Origin: Dryomyza anilis
Lineage: Eukaryota; Arthropoda; Insecta; Diptera; Dryomyzidae
Reading direction: 5' to 3'
DNA: 64,000 bases
NCBI GenBank assembly: GCA_951804985.1
Contig: OX638130.1
Coordinates: 131,267,593-131,331,592, forward strand
Shown here piece by piece: positions 12,429-24,906 of this stretch. The position numbers and the translations under genes are program-made. The number at the start of each line of letters is the position of its first letter. Position 1 is the stretch's first letter. The notes under the pieces were generated by a model that made no database searches, was not told the DNA's origin, and saw only the letters and a list, made by a program, of their open reading frames with translations.

Positions 12429-15400
12429 CGTACGATATCAAGTAAGAGATTTTGTGCTGCGAGGCAGCAAATAAGTCGTCTTCAAATGGATGAGCCGTGC
12501 AACCGATGCAAGACGCATCTTGGAGCTAGCAATCGATCAATACAAGTTATTGGACGGCATGGCCGAAGAAGGCTGGACGAGCACAAAACTAATCGACCGA
12601 CCGACCATCCACCACAACAAAAACATTTTCTAGCAAAAAGCCTTAAGGTCACAAGCTTAAGGTCGCCATGTCGTGGCTGTCCCGGTCCTGGATACTGGTC
12701 GCAGAATCGCCAGAAGAGCGATTTCTGAAATTTACATTTTACATGCACAGTGCATGGCTTTCAAGTATTTATTTATTCCGCTGATTCTGACATAAAATTG
12801 TATTTTAATTGCTTGCTAACCCTCGGGTGATGGACTGGCTACTACAGTCGATCGGGACATGAAACTGCGGACGGTATTTAAAATGGAAGTCCATTAAAAT
12901 ATATAACTCGGGTTTATGAATAGTGTAGTCTGCTTAATGGATTACGGCTACATAGCTTATACTTTGTTTTAATTGAGCTGTTTTTAGGACGTTGTAATCT
13001 TTGGAAAAATCTAGATGTGAGACAAATTTTAAATTAGCTGGACGATATTATAAGATAGCTGACAACAATTTCACAAAATATACATTACATTAACTTCTGC
13101 TTTTTGAAAAATGTAAATTTTCTTTACAGAAGATGTAACATGTGTATAAAATAGTATTTTTTCAATTCATATATAAAATATGTCGAATCCCTTTAATATT
13201 GAATGTATTAAATTCATATATTTCAAACACTTTTTTCAATCATTCTTCAAATTGAGTCAAACAAATTAATGGAATCATAGCTTGAAGAACGAAGTTTTGT
13301 CTATCAGATTTTGGTTAAATTTGAAATATATCTTCCAATATTTTTACGTCTATTGCGTCTCTCTTCAGTGTCGGAGTGGAACGAAAAAAATAAATAAAAA
13401 TGTTATTTTAATGACACATTTTATATACATATGTAATAAATTTATGTTCAAATTATATCTAGTTCTTGTTACAACATTGAAGTTTTTGAAAATAATGTTT
13501 GTGTGGAAAACATAATAATTTGACTGCATTACTGCATTTAATTTGAATATATATATTTTATTTGAATATATTTACTACATTTAATCTTCATTTATAATTC
13601 TTAAATATGTAGATAAATTACTACATATGTTTTCAATTTTACTACATAATGTATTTATTTTAGATCAAGCTAAAATATAATTACATACTCATTTAACTTT
13701 ACTACATTTTGCATTTATTTAAAATTGGAAAATACCAGTCTCTCCAAAAAGATTGTTATTATTTATTTAACATCAAGCTAAATATTAAAATATTACTACA
13801 TATGCACTAATTTTTACTATATACTATAATTATATCAAATTCAAAATAAATCCTGAGAATGTTCTTCGTTACTATACCAATGCAATTGAATAAAGTAAAT
13901 TATTTAAACATCGGTTAATTTAGATATGAAAATACTTGAAGTCTCCTTTCTCTCTTTAAAAAAAGTGAATACTCTTTTTTATCTACCATAAAGTAGAACT
14001 AATTATTTTTCTGCATCACCTTTCAATAGAATGTGTAATTTAGGTAACAACTTTTTAGCTATAATAGCTAAAACTCGCTTATTTAACTTTTGTGTAAATT
14101 ATTTTTAGGTCATTTTTTGTCTATTAATGGTCATTTTCAACGAATTGTTGGGTCATCAAAACAGAGCCCTGTTAATAAACCTTGACATATTTTCTTCAGT
14201 TAAGAACACATTTAACCACATGTGATTATGCTCCAGACTCCTCCATCAAATCGCGCAGAATTTACGAGCTCTAAACATGACAAAATGCTTTGCCGAAGGC
14301 GTGCAAAAAAAAAGTCCTTTCTATTGCATGGGTCAGATTGCTGGCTAATTACAATTGAGTCTGGAATGAATTGAACAGCGAGTAGATACAAGCAGTAATT
14401 AAGCCTAGTCTCTAAGCAAAGGCAGGCGGACGGTTGGTCAGTCTGTCAAGCAGGCGTATCGACCAGATTGCGACGCATTCCGAGTCCAATGAGTGAACAA
14501 TAAATTATTATGATTTGCACAAATGTTCCGCAACTGTTTAATGACATATTGCAGTGCAGTGCAGAAACCAGAAGACGAAACATGGCACAGAATGTGCTTC
14601 TGGAGACTACCGTTTGGGAAACACACAAAGAGTTCATCCGACCAATCGACTGACCGCCCGACCAACCAATCGACGGACAGCAGCCGCAGCCTCCGGCCGC
14701 TTGGAGTTCCAGGCGAGCAACTAACAGCTTCTCAAACGACGGCGTGATCGGGTCCTCGGAGGCATGGCGCTCGTTTCCTTTTGCGGTACAAATCACTATA
14801 ATTAAGATATGTGCAGGGCATTTTGAAAATTACCAATCATAAATGCTGCTAGCATTCGCTCCTGGCTACCGGCTTCTGCAACGTGCAAAGTGCTGTTGCT
14901 GCCGTAGCGTAGTAGAAGCAATAGCAGTAGAAAAGTGGCGTCGACTACTACTACGACTAATAGCCGCTTAGAGTGCTGTTTTTTCAGTCTTAATAAATAT
15001 TAACTTGTATCGCTGTCACATCAACCGGCGAAAAGTGTTGCCGGCCGCGGCGCAGATTTATGCCTGAGTTGGTGTCGGAACAGTTGGTGGTGTTGTTATT
15101 GTGGCTGAATCTGCTGTTTTCTGGTGCAAAGAAAGCTGTAAAATTTTAATTTTATAAAAAGTGCTACAGCCTCGCTGATTAGTGGACGCTGGGTGATGTG
15201 GATGAGTGGATGCGTTTTTCCGGGCACGCACTGATCACTGCTTAATGGCGTCGATGTTAAAAAGCATTGATAACGTAGGCAACATTGTAATTATATGTGG
15301 AAATTGAGGAAATCTTTAGACAGCGGCACATAGATTATCTGAAGCGGCGACAATTTGACCTAAAGTTGTTGAACAGATGCACAGGACTATCAGAGAGGAG

Positions 15401-16751
15401 AGCTTATAACTTTAAAGAACAATCCATAAAAAGTTTGCAATAATTGAAAATATAACTCAACGACTAATCATAATGCAAAAAGGAAGGACGTGTAAAATAT
15501 AAGCGATATGTCAATGACTTAGGAAACCATTTTAACGATAAAATAGTTATGGATGTTTGTCTATAAAAAGATGCAAAGTAAATTCCACAGGCATTTATGA
15601 GACCAATAAACATTGTAAACACATAGGCATGGGAAGGGCAGGGTAACCGAGATTCGTTAAAGACGGTTCAGTTAACCGATAAATATGAACAAAAAAAGTA
15701 TTTTAAAAATTTACAATTTGATGATGTCGGATTAAACGTTTTATTTAATTTAATTTTGTAAGTTTTTCGCAGTTTATCGATTTAAAATGACTTAAAAGTG
15801 ATTCCATTTAGAAATGAGTAACTCTGCATTCGGGTTGTGTTCACATGTACCGCTTGGGAGTTACGTTTGTAAATACCGAAAATATTGGGGATATAGCCCA
15901 TGGGTTGTTGGGATGTCATGTCACAAGCTATTTTGGTTAAGAAATATTTGATTGACTAATTTTTTGATTTTATAATTATAATTTTTTCCAGTAATCTTAA
16001 ATTGTATTTCCAAATTATTTACTGTCAGCCAGAATGTATAAATTGTATTTCAGTACCTTTGACTATTTTGAAATCAATTCTGAAATTGGTGTTTTATAAT
16101 TTATTTTATTTTCCTGAAGTTCAATTAGCGAATTAGAACTTTCTTTTCTGAACAACTTAAGTTCGAAATACGTGCAACGTTATTTGAAGCAGGAAATACA
16201 TGATTTTCGCCTTACTTGAAAGAGATCTTAGAATGATCATGGCACAAAAACGTAATTAATAAAGTCGTTGCTCTCTGGAAATATCGACGAACCAGTCAAA
16301 CACTCCCTCATCTGCAATTAATGATCCAATTAATACCGAGTGTTGCTAATGCTGGCTTTGCATACCAATTGCTGCTAATTGACAATTCCACGGGAGGGAA
16401 ATCCATTTAATCAAACCATTACAACTTCTCATTGGCGACTTGGTGCTTAGCAGCTTCTGAGCTCCGCGACTGCAGCGAGCGACATCCTGCGCAGGCGATG
16501 GCCGATGGCCCATTTCGTCCGCTGCCACCCCCTGAAGAGGATCACAGGGTGGCTTATCGCACACCGCACATCTCCCACGAACGCAGCTAAATACAGATCT
16601 CTGCGTTACTGTCACGTGCTCAAATCTTTTTACACAATTTAATTAATTTTGGTTTTTTTTTTCCGCGAGTGCGGCTGAGTCAAAAACTAACTCTGCAGAT
16701 AACAGCCAATGATTAAAGTCGTTGCACTGGCAACACATTGTTGAAAATTGA

Positions 16752-16781
16752 CAATCATCGATCTTGGACGATCGATGATTG
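16752..16781. repeat. Perfect 12-bp hairpin with a 6-nt loop
   Basis: CAATCATCGATC (16752-16763), loop TTGGAC, then GATCGATGATTG (16770-16781). Each arm contains ATCGAT. The function is unknown. Confidence 0.8.
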
Positions 16782-17777
16782 CTCTTCGTGGCCCGACGTA
16801 TCGCCGTCGCGGCGTCGTGGCAACAGACACATATTTCCCTCCTCATCATCCACACCCACTGCCGCTGCAACGCCCACTCGCAGTGCAGCCTGCTTTTAAT
16901 CGCTTCGTGCGCGCAGTCGCGTTGCCTTGTTCGCATTTTCTGAACACCTCCTACTTAGCGTAACTTGAAAATGGCTTCACAAGTTCGTTTGGCCGTCGGT
17001 CGCCTCGCGGACGGGTTTGCTTCCGCATACCACTCGGAGTGCGCAGTAAATGGCGCTGCCGCCTGCTCCCTATAAAGTGTATTAATATCTTCTATGCGGG
17101 CAGCTGGTCTAGGCCGAGGCATGCGTCGAGGCAATCGACTCCTTCGCATATTAACAATATATCAAGTCCATGTATAGGCCGCCAACTACACACTGCACAC
17201 TGCAAATGCGTGCGTGTGTTGCCGTGGTAGATGCCGCCGTTGTAATATAGCGGCCATCACTGCTTCCAATTTCATCAATATATTAGCTGGCTGATTCTGC
17301 TGCTGTTTCCCTCGTTGCTGCTGCCGATGTTCCGATCCGATCCAATGCGTTAACATAGCTGCGCGCGCATGTGCTCCACATTAATAACGCATCCACCCTC
17401 TAATTGCATTTTGGCCACAAGATAAAGTTTCATTATTTCGTCGCCACCGCCATAAACGGATCGGCCGTAATCGAATTTTTCGAAAATATGCGCACGATTT
17501 TCGATTAAGTCTCTTTCAATGTACAAAGTGTTGCTTTGCGTCTATAACTATTTCGAATTAAACAATTACGGAGGCCGAACGATAAATGAATATTTGACAC
17601 ACATAACAATTAAATACGTATTAGATTTTAACTCAAATTTGGGAATAAAGAACCATTTGTTTAAACTTAATTTTAGTACTCAATAAAAAATGAGTTCCGG
17701 TAGGATCCAGAATAGAAAAAGATAGTATTTAGTGAAATTACTCGTAATTCGTAAATTACGAACTATATTCAAATAAT

Positions 17778-18082
17778 AAGGGGATTCATGCAACATCGTA
17801 AATCTCGTAAATAGTGAAAAATTCGTAAACTGTAGAAATTGGAGCAAAATTTGTAATTGAATATTGTATGAGCAACATCTAAATTTGTTTGTCGACTTTC
17901 ATACGTAATTAACGTAAACAAATTTTCATAGACAACAATTAATTTGTAAGAAAGATTTATCAAAAATTAAATGTACATCAAAAAATATCTTACGAGAATT
18001 CAGAATATAGTACATTCTCTTCAAATCACGTGTAAATTTATATATGAAGTCGTAAATTTCCGAATTTGATATGAATGCCCTT
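17778..18082. mobile_element. MITE with GGGGATTCA-type ends (family D), copy 1
   Basis: Left end AAGGGGATTCATGCAAC; right end (inverse) AAGGGCATTCATATCAA. A second copy with the same ends lies at 63211-63526. The interior is rich in CGTAAAT/ATTTACG motifs in both orientations, for example TTCGTAAATTACGAA near 17749. There is no coding capacity. Confidence 0.65.
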
Positions 18083-19112
18083 AATATTTTTAAATATTAT
18101 TAAATATCCTGAAAATATTGATTCCGTTATAAGAAAAAGTGGTTTTATTTCATTTTGAGACATTTTTTTGTTTTTTAAATTTTATTTATTTCTGTTATTA
18201 ATTTAAAGCAAATTTAATAATATATATCTTATATTATATTTAATTATTTTAGAAAATTTGTTTATTTATTTTATTTATATTTTAAATGCAAACAAATTTA
18301 ATTTATAACAAAACTTTTTTGTAAATATTTTTGATTTTTTTTGTTTTCTATTTTATTTTTTTATAATTTTATAATTTTTTTTTTTTTTTTAGTAAAAAAA
18401 AATATTTTGCGTATATTAAAATATTTATTTTTTTATTTTAAAACTTTATAAATATTTTATATTTAATAAAAAAAAAAACTTTTTTTATTCGAACAATCTT
18501 TTAGATTTGTAAATATTGTAAATTTTAAAATAATGTTTTTATATAATTTATGTAATTGGTGATACATAAATTATATAAATTTGTTGTTCACGAACATCAT
18601 ATTGAGATTGAACAACATTAAAATATGCAATTATAAGTCAATGATGAAAATCTTACATATGATGAAAGTTGCAAAAGTTTTTCATATTTTATGTTGAAAT
18701 TCAAAACATTGAAAACTATTTTTTCTGTGTACATTCAACATACACCGCGCAACTAATCCGATTCTGTTACTACCTGGTCAGCATATCGCCGTCTAATGAA
18801 AACCATAACTTAGTTGCTGTGGAATTGGGTTGTGTGAAATTCTGAGGTCGGTGGTGCCTGCCGCCTGCCGTCTGGAAACTTATCTTCAGTCAATATGTTT
18901 ACCAGATTGCCATGGCTTAGAGCAAATAGCTGAAAAGTCTTGCAGTTGTGGAAATTGAGTTTCATTGCACTTTTACAATCTAAATTGTCCAATTTTTTTT
19001 TTTAATTTCCATACGAAATTGTAACGGTTTTCCTTATTAATTGTTCTCCATCTGGGACGTTTGTTTTTAAGTCCATGCACATAAATATATCTGTGAAGTG
19101 TTTAGTTCGATG
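18083..19112. other. AT-rich low-complexity stretch, no gene seen
   Basis: 18160-18560 is almost pure A/T with T and A homopolymers, resembling the interior of the CACAG-ended elements elsewhere in the window. The remainder is ordinary intron-like sequence. Confidence 0.6.
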
Positions 19113-19160
19113 CCATTTTATTAACATTTTTTTTTTACTTTTCTCTATTTTCAGGTAAGT
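19113..19160 (+). promoter_or_regulatory. Recursive-splicing (ratchet) site, zero-nucleotide exon
   Basis: A long T-rich tract (from about 19127) leads into CTCTATTTTCAG, immediately followed by GTAAGT, so a consensus 3' splice site abuts a consensus 5' splice site between 19154 and 19155. A TTAAC branch-point-like motif lies upstream (19121-19125). This is the arrangement known for ratchet points in long Drosophila introns, where an intron is removed in steps. It is on the same strand as the BTB exon 24 kb downstream, which fits a long 5' intron. It is a sequence call only; lariat or sawtooth RNA-seq data would settle it. Confidence 0.75.
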
Positions 19161-21633
19161 TTCGATTGCTGTATATGGACGGAGAAATAGTAAGTAATAT
19201 ACTGCGAATTAAGGACACTCTTAATCATATTTAACAAATTGAAAATCTTACAAAATAATTAAGTTTCCAAATATTTGACACAACTTCATCGTATAGGCCA
19301 TCAGTCCAAGGCGTTACTCGCCATATTTTGCAATTGGAATTTCTATAACTCATTAATAGCACGAAAATTCAACTCGTTTAACTGATCACTGCAAATGCCA
19401 CGAGCTACAGAAACGCATGTAAAAAACACGGCTGAAACACTTAACAATAAAAATAAAACGCCCAGCCAGGTCTCAACGTTAAATATTATTAGTCAATAGT
19501 TTAGCTAATGCAACAACAGCTACATAAAGCATTTCCAAAAACAACAACAGCAACAACAACATATCGTGGTAACAATATTATTACAGCTGCAAACACTTAA
19601 GTGCAAAAAATGGCCAGAAGGCTCCGCCGACAACAATTACACAACAAACGTTCGGCGACCGTAATGAATACCAGTCGCTAGTACGCCGAATATTTGGCTC
19701 AGCATGGCCAACACCAGGCTATTGCGGCGAATGCCCCCGCTGCGGAGGAGGGGCTCTCGAGAAAACGCACTTGTCATTCATTAATCTTTGTGCGGCTGTC
19801 ACCGAAAAAATATCATAAAGTGTCAGAAACGAAATCGAAAATAATTTGTTTTGTTTGCCAGCAACAATGGCAGCGCTGTCAGACGGTCATTAATACCGAT
19901 CGGCCAGTCGGTCGACCGGTCGATCGGTAGGCCATTCATTCGGAAAACGGGAGGAAAATTTAGAATACCTAAAGACACAAACCGAATGCTGAATGCAAAT
20001 AAATCACGACACATACCAGATCAACGGTCGTGGTTACGGAAGCTAAACGGCCGTATTCGGGCGATCGGATCATGTGGGGTTTTATGTCGTACTACTCGGT
20101 CGTTGGAGCCTACAGATCAATGAATAAAATCAGCACTCAGTTGACGCGTCGCCGCACTACACTTAAACGTAACAAATTCGGGGGTTAATTTACCAAATGA
20201 ATTAATAAAAGCCCATTGGCCGTCCGGCCGGTCGCCCAAGTTGCGAATGCGGTGCAAGCGGCAGGAATGAAAAATCATTCATGAAACTGAAACGTGACTC
20301 AAATAGGTTTTCTTTTAAATGGTCTTATCTTGGCGTGGTCGCTAACTTCGGTTTTTTGTTATTTTTTCGGTTTAACGAGAAAATTCGTTGTAATTTGGCA
20401 GCTCGTTTTGTATACTTTGACAATTATTTTCAATTCGAATAGATTTTTATTGACATGCTTTATTCCGTATGTTTTTTGTCGGTATCACTTTACGTAAATT
20501 AAAATGTCTGAAGGCTTTTTATGCATGCAAAATTAATTTTTGCATTGAAATGTTTATTTTTATCTAAGTGATTCGAAACGTAGCACATTTGGGTATTTGA
20601 TATAATATGTTGACAACATTATTTCATTGAAATTCGGTAAAATATAAATAATTCAGATTTTATAATGAAATCAATGTTTTTCGGAACAATCAAATACTAC
20701 CTAAATTATTTGAACCTCAAAATAATCAAATATAAATCAGAAATCATATATTTGAGTTCAGAATAATCAAATTAAATTCAGAAATCGTCATTATATTACA
20801 ACAGGAAAAAGAATATTAGGAGTCAAATGTTATATAGTTAAAATAAAATATTAATAAAAAAATATGTGTATGATTTATATATTAATTTATCTGTTTTTAT
20901 TATATATTATTATTGTTGTTTTTAATTCAGTCATGAATGGTTTTAGATTTATGTTCAAAATTAATTTATCTATTTCAATTTCCGTTGGAAATCATACTAA
21001 AATTCCAAGTCGATGGAATTAGTTTTTTTTGCTTCTCCAGAATTTGATTTTTCTATTTAAAATAAACATTTTCAATCCAATTCAATTCGATTAAGTTCAT
21101 TTGGAATTTTGTTGTTAAATAAAAGAAAATTATCATCATATATTAACTTTATAAAAATACAATAACATAAAAACACTAACACTACACAACACGATTTTTG
21201 CCATCGACATCCCATACATCAATTCTGGTGTTGAGTTTGACAGCATACTCTGTTTTTTCTGTTACGTAACATGCCAAAGTAAATCGAAATTGCTAAGTTT
21301 TCTCTTAGTGATTCACTTTTTAACATATATGCCCTGAGAATTAATTTTGATACTCATTTATATAATCAATTTTCAACAAAAAAAAATATTAATGCCCGTA
21401 ATCTGAAAATATCATTACTCAATAGTCAAAGTATGTTTGGCTTATTTAAAAAATGAGAACCAATTTTCATTTTCGTCGTTAGCTTAAACTATGTACTACA
21501 TAACCATAAATCATTTTCTTAATGCTAAAAATTCGTCCAAAAGAAGTCTAAAAAATTCAATATTTTTGGAGTTTAGTTTCAAACATTATAAAAATACAGC
21601 TGATGATACTAAATATGTAGCTTAATTGAATCA
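19161..21633. other. Non-coding stretch, no gene seen
   Basis: CAA/CAG-rich near 19500-19560, a GC-richer part at 19600-20250 that includes a near-palindrome at 19895-19928, then AT-rich DNA to 21630. No exon or RNA gene is supported. Confidence 0.5.
19895..19928. repeat. 34-bp near-perfect palindrome rich in CGATCG/GTCGAC
   Basis: The segment starts ACCGATCGG and ends TCGATCGGT, centred on GGTCGACC. Fourteen of 17 symmetric positions are Watson-Crick complementary and two of the other three are G-T. Confidence 0.75.
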
Positions 21634-21825
21634 CAGGACAGTCCGGACTGAACGACTGCGAACGGCGGGTGAGAGCTTTTTCATTGGCATTGTTTACTCC
21701 TAGGTTTGCCATACACCAGCGTCGTATAGAAAAATGTTTTCTATGTAAAGGTGTTGATAGTCGCTGGAATCGAACTCGGGACTTTTCTGGTCGTAGTCGC
21801 ACTAACCCATCGAGCTTGCAGATTC
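21634..21825 (-). mobile_element. tRNA-derived SINE (SINE-1), 3'-truncated copy
   Basis: Read on the minus strand, the 5' part has a tRNA-like head (GGGTTAGTGCG; B-box-like GAGTTCGATTCC) followed by the SINE-1 body shared with 58017-58314: 'catagaaaacatttttctata', 'ggcaaacctagga', 'gaaaaagctctcacccgccgttcg'. The last ~100 bp of the 58017 copy, including the (ATT)n tail, are missing or replaced. Open frames across it are shadows of the element. Confidence 0.7.
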
Positions 21826-24600
21826 TACAAGCTCATGAGACCGACGATAACCAAAATATCGACCTCGTTTCTACTTTCCTTAAGCAGAAAGGAGTGCAGA
21901 AAACTGACGGGACTTCTAACGGGACACAACGCATGTGAAAAACACATGAACGCAATCGGCCTGGCCGAAATCGCCTGTGACTGTTCTGCGTGCTACAAAG
22001 AAACTGGCACCAAGAGAGGATCAGCTTCACTCTTTATCACACAATATCCTTCTTAGATTCAATAATGAATCTAAGAAGTATCATTAAAAACCAGGGAACC
22101 GGGTCACAGCACAATGGATATAACCCTGTCTGAGTGCAGTGGCTCTATTTTTATCCCAAAAAAAAAACACATCGAGCCACTGTTAAATTCAAATAACATT
22201 TTATTTCAGATTTTTAATTTTTACCAACCGTATTTTACCAATCATATTTTATGTATTTTTCAACAAAAAATTTAATAACTTATACAATTTACAGACTATG
22301 AATATATTATCCACATAAGTGCCATTGAAAAAGAAAGAGATTCCTTGCCACATGCAGCCAATCATAAAACGATGAATTTAGTATCCTTAGTAATTGCATC
22401 ACCATCGAAGAACCGTCTCAGGACTGAAATTTAAAAGTTATGCTTTTTTTATACTTTAGGCTATTTTTTCCCACCAAATAGTAACAGCCTCCGAAAAAAC
22501 AAACCCACACAAAATCCCAGAAAACAGCAGCAACCGGCACCGGGACCACCAACATTGCCTCAAAAGAAACTCAAAGAATAACACTTGCTTGCCATGGAGG
22601 GTCTTGTGAGTGCCTTACGTGCGCTTTTTTTACAGTAACCATGTTGGTGCTGCCGCCACTGCTGACTGTTGGTGGTGGCATTGAAACCAGCAACAAACGC
22701 TTGTTTGCACACGTCAAACTTTTTAGAAAAGCGATCGAATAGAAATGGAGCTGTTGCTCTTGCTGCTGCTGCCTGTCCGTTTGCATCCTGGGAAAAATGT
22801 GACTGACACTCGCGCACAGGGGCCGCCAACGACCCACGTTCTGCAAACGCACCTCGGCAACATCAACTCCAATTATTTTGTGTGCTCAGGTGTTTGCATC
22901 TGGAACGTGTTGCTGTTTCTGTTGCTGCAGTTTCGTAGTAGCACGATCGTCCTCTTGCAGCGATGCGACGTCGCGCAGTGTGGGCTTCTGGTGTTTGCGC
23001 AGCAGCAACTTCCGTTTAAATGCTGCTGCTTCTTCGGCCTGTTGCCACAACATGTTGCAAAGTGGATAACATTAATGTTGTTTATTTCATTTATTGCCAC
23101 TTTGTTATATTCAGTTTGACGCAGTGGCGACTCTGTGCGATCGCGCGCGACTCATAAGAAACTCAAAATGATGTTGTTGGCAATTTCCCGCTTCACTGAA
23201 CGGCAGGAAACCATTTTATTTAGTGAAGCACGCATAAAATGGCAAAATAAATATAATTCTTCGGAGAAATTAAAAACATTTTTAGTTAATTTTGGGCGCG
23301 ATCAAACCATCACAGTAACTGTCCAACTACCATAACCATCACTACCACACTCTCATAAAAATCATTGTATTGGGAATCATTGTATAAGCAACAATAAATA
23401 AAGCAACAAATACACAGCAGCAATATTCATTAGCGCCGCGTACAAGTTGCTGCCACTACAGGCAGCACATGTTGCTCGTTGACTGCCTCGTTGCTGGCAT
23501 CGAGGAGCTGTTGTCGTTCGTTAATTCGAGCTGCAAATATTGCTTAAAATACTTTCGCATTTGTTTATTAAATTAAATTAAAACGACGTTAACAGCAACA
23601 GTTTTCACGCGTTGCTGGCAACTGCAGCAACTGTTGGTGTCGTAGCCATTGATCCGGGCAGTGGAGTTGCAGCAACAACAGGTATTTTTGCTGTTGCATC
23701 GGAAACTGTTGTGCTGTTGTTGTTATTGTTGCTGTTGTAACTGTTGTTCTTATTATTGCTGCACGCGCTTTGCAAACCACAAACGGCTACTGTGGCTGTT
23801 TCTGAAAATAATATGTGTTTGCTGCTGTAGCTGATTAGGTGCTCTTTTATTGTTGCTCGATTTCAACATTCACTTTTAGTTGTTGCTGTTGTTGCTGCTT
23901 AGTTTATTCTTATAGCAAATGTCGAAATATGTAACAAATTGCAGTCGTCTTAGGCCCCAGCAGCAGCAAAAAGTTGCTGCACATTTCGAGTATATTTTGT
24001 GGTTCGCATTGCTGCTGTTGCTGCCTCGAAGTGGGCGTGTATTGCTCGGCTCAACAGCTGAGTTTGGTTGCTGACGTTACGCTTAATTAAATAAAAACGT
24101 TTGAAACTGTTGTTGCTGCTGTTATGACGAAACGAAAGGATAATCAGCATTTTGTGCAGTTCGTACCAATGGAGGACTGCCGGTGAGAGGTGCGGCGACC
24201 ACCTTAAACGTGATTTAGTGTATGTGTGAAAGTTCAATTTATATTATAAAACATGACCAGAGGTGCGCTGACAGACGCCGCAATAGTTGGGAGGCCGTTG
24301 TTGTCTACTTTTATGACGTAAATAATGTTTCCGAGCAGTAAACCGGTGAAGAATGGCAACAATTACTTCCTTTAAGGCGTAACCTACGTTCGGTTGGCTA
24401 TTGCGGTTGCATTTTGCTTCCTCAGAGTTGTAGTACACTCAGAGAAATAACATAGTATTTTCCCCAACGTGTAAAATTGCACGTTAATAAAGTAGTGTTG
24501 CTACTTACTTCGCAAAATCGAATTACTTGGTACAACACTTCCAATATGCAAGCAAATACAAATAAACTTGCATTAAAAGTGTAAGTAATTTGAAAACATA
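21826..24600. other. Non-coding stretch; CTG/CAG-rich at 22500-24200
   Basis: Contains a perfect hairpin (22049-22078), an inverted repeat CAGTGGCTC/GAGCCACTG (22137-22182), and a long segment dense in GTTGCTGCTG-type triplets on both strands. Open frames of up to 124 codons here are Leu/Cys/Val runs set by the triplets. Confidence 0.5.
22049..22078. repeat. Perfect 13-bp hairpin with a 4-nt loop
   Basis: CTTCTTAGATTCA (22049-22061), loop ATAA, then TGAATCTAAGAAG (22066-22078). Confidence 0.8.
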
Positions 24601-24906
24601 CACAGAAAAAATAATCAACGTAAATATAGCAACCGATATTTATTGCATACATTAATCAATTCAGCAATGAAATTCACTAATTTTATGAAAACATTTCTTC
24701 GTTAAATCAGCAATTCCGTTTGCTAATATGACCATATTATTTGCTGCATTGACGTACAAATATTCATATTAACAAACTGAATTGCTTATACAACGAAGAA
24801 TAGCAAATGTTTTCATTGAATTAGTGAGTTAGAGTTAAATTGCTGGATTGATTAATGAATGAAATTAATATCGGTTGCTATATTTACGTCGATTATTTTT
24901 TCTGTG
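24601..24906. mobile_element. Complete 306-bp palindromic MITE with TA duplication (family C)
   Basis: Left end CACAGAAAAAATAATCAACG; right end (inverse) CACAGAAAAAATAATCGACG. Similarity between the arms runs almost to the middle (CGTAAATATAGCAACCGATATT, ATTAATCAAT, GAAAACATTT, TTCTTCGTT and others). TA directly flanks both ends (24599-24600 and 24907-24908). The two arms have diverged only moderately. There is no transposase. TA duplication points to Tc1/mariner-type mobilisation. Confidence 0.85.

Larger units (their letters stand above)
11146..17777. other. Non-coding stretch with microsatellites; one strong hairpin
   Basis: Holds a TAA/GATGAT microsatellite (12384-12428), an AT-rich block with many scattered copies of 'tactacat' (13520-13810), and a GC-richer triplet-rich segment (16430-17370). 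A weak initiator-like TTCAGTCT lies at 14983-14990, listed under rejected. No exon is supported. Confidence 0.5.

Noticed and set aside
14780..15300. Possible promoter and 5' UTR exon (initiator-like TTCAGTCT at 14983-14990)
   Set aside because: There is no convincing downstream promoter element and no clear splice donor. A non-coding first exon cannot be shown without transcript data.
15639..15826. Possible hAT-like MITE with CAGGGTAAC and GAGTAACTCTG ends
   Set aside because: The ends match only loosely and the 8-bp flanks (GGGAAGGG and CATTCGGG) do not match well enough.
21669..22056. 89- and 101-codon frames on the + strand
   Set aside because: Most of each runs antisense through a SINE-1 copy.
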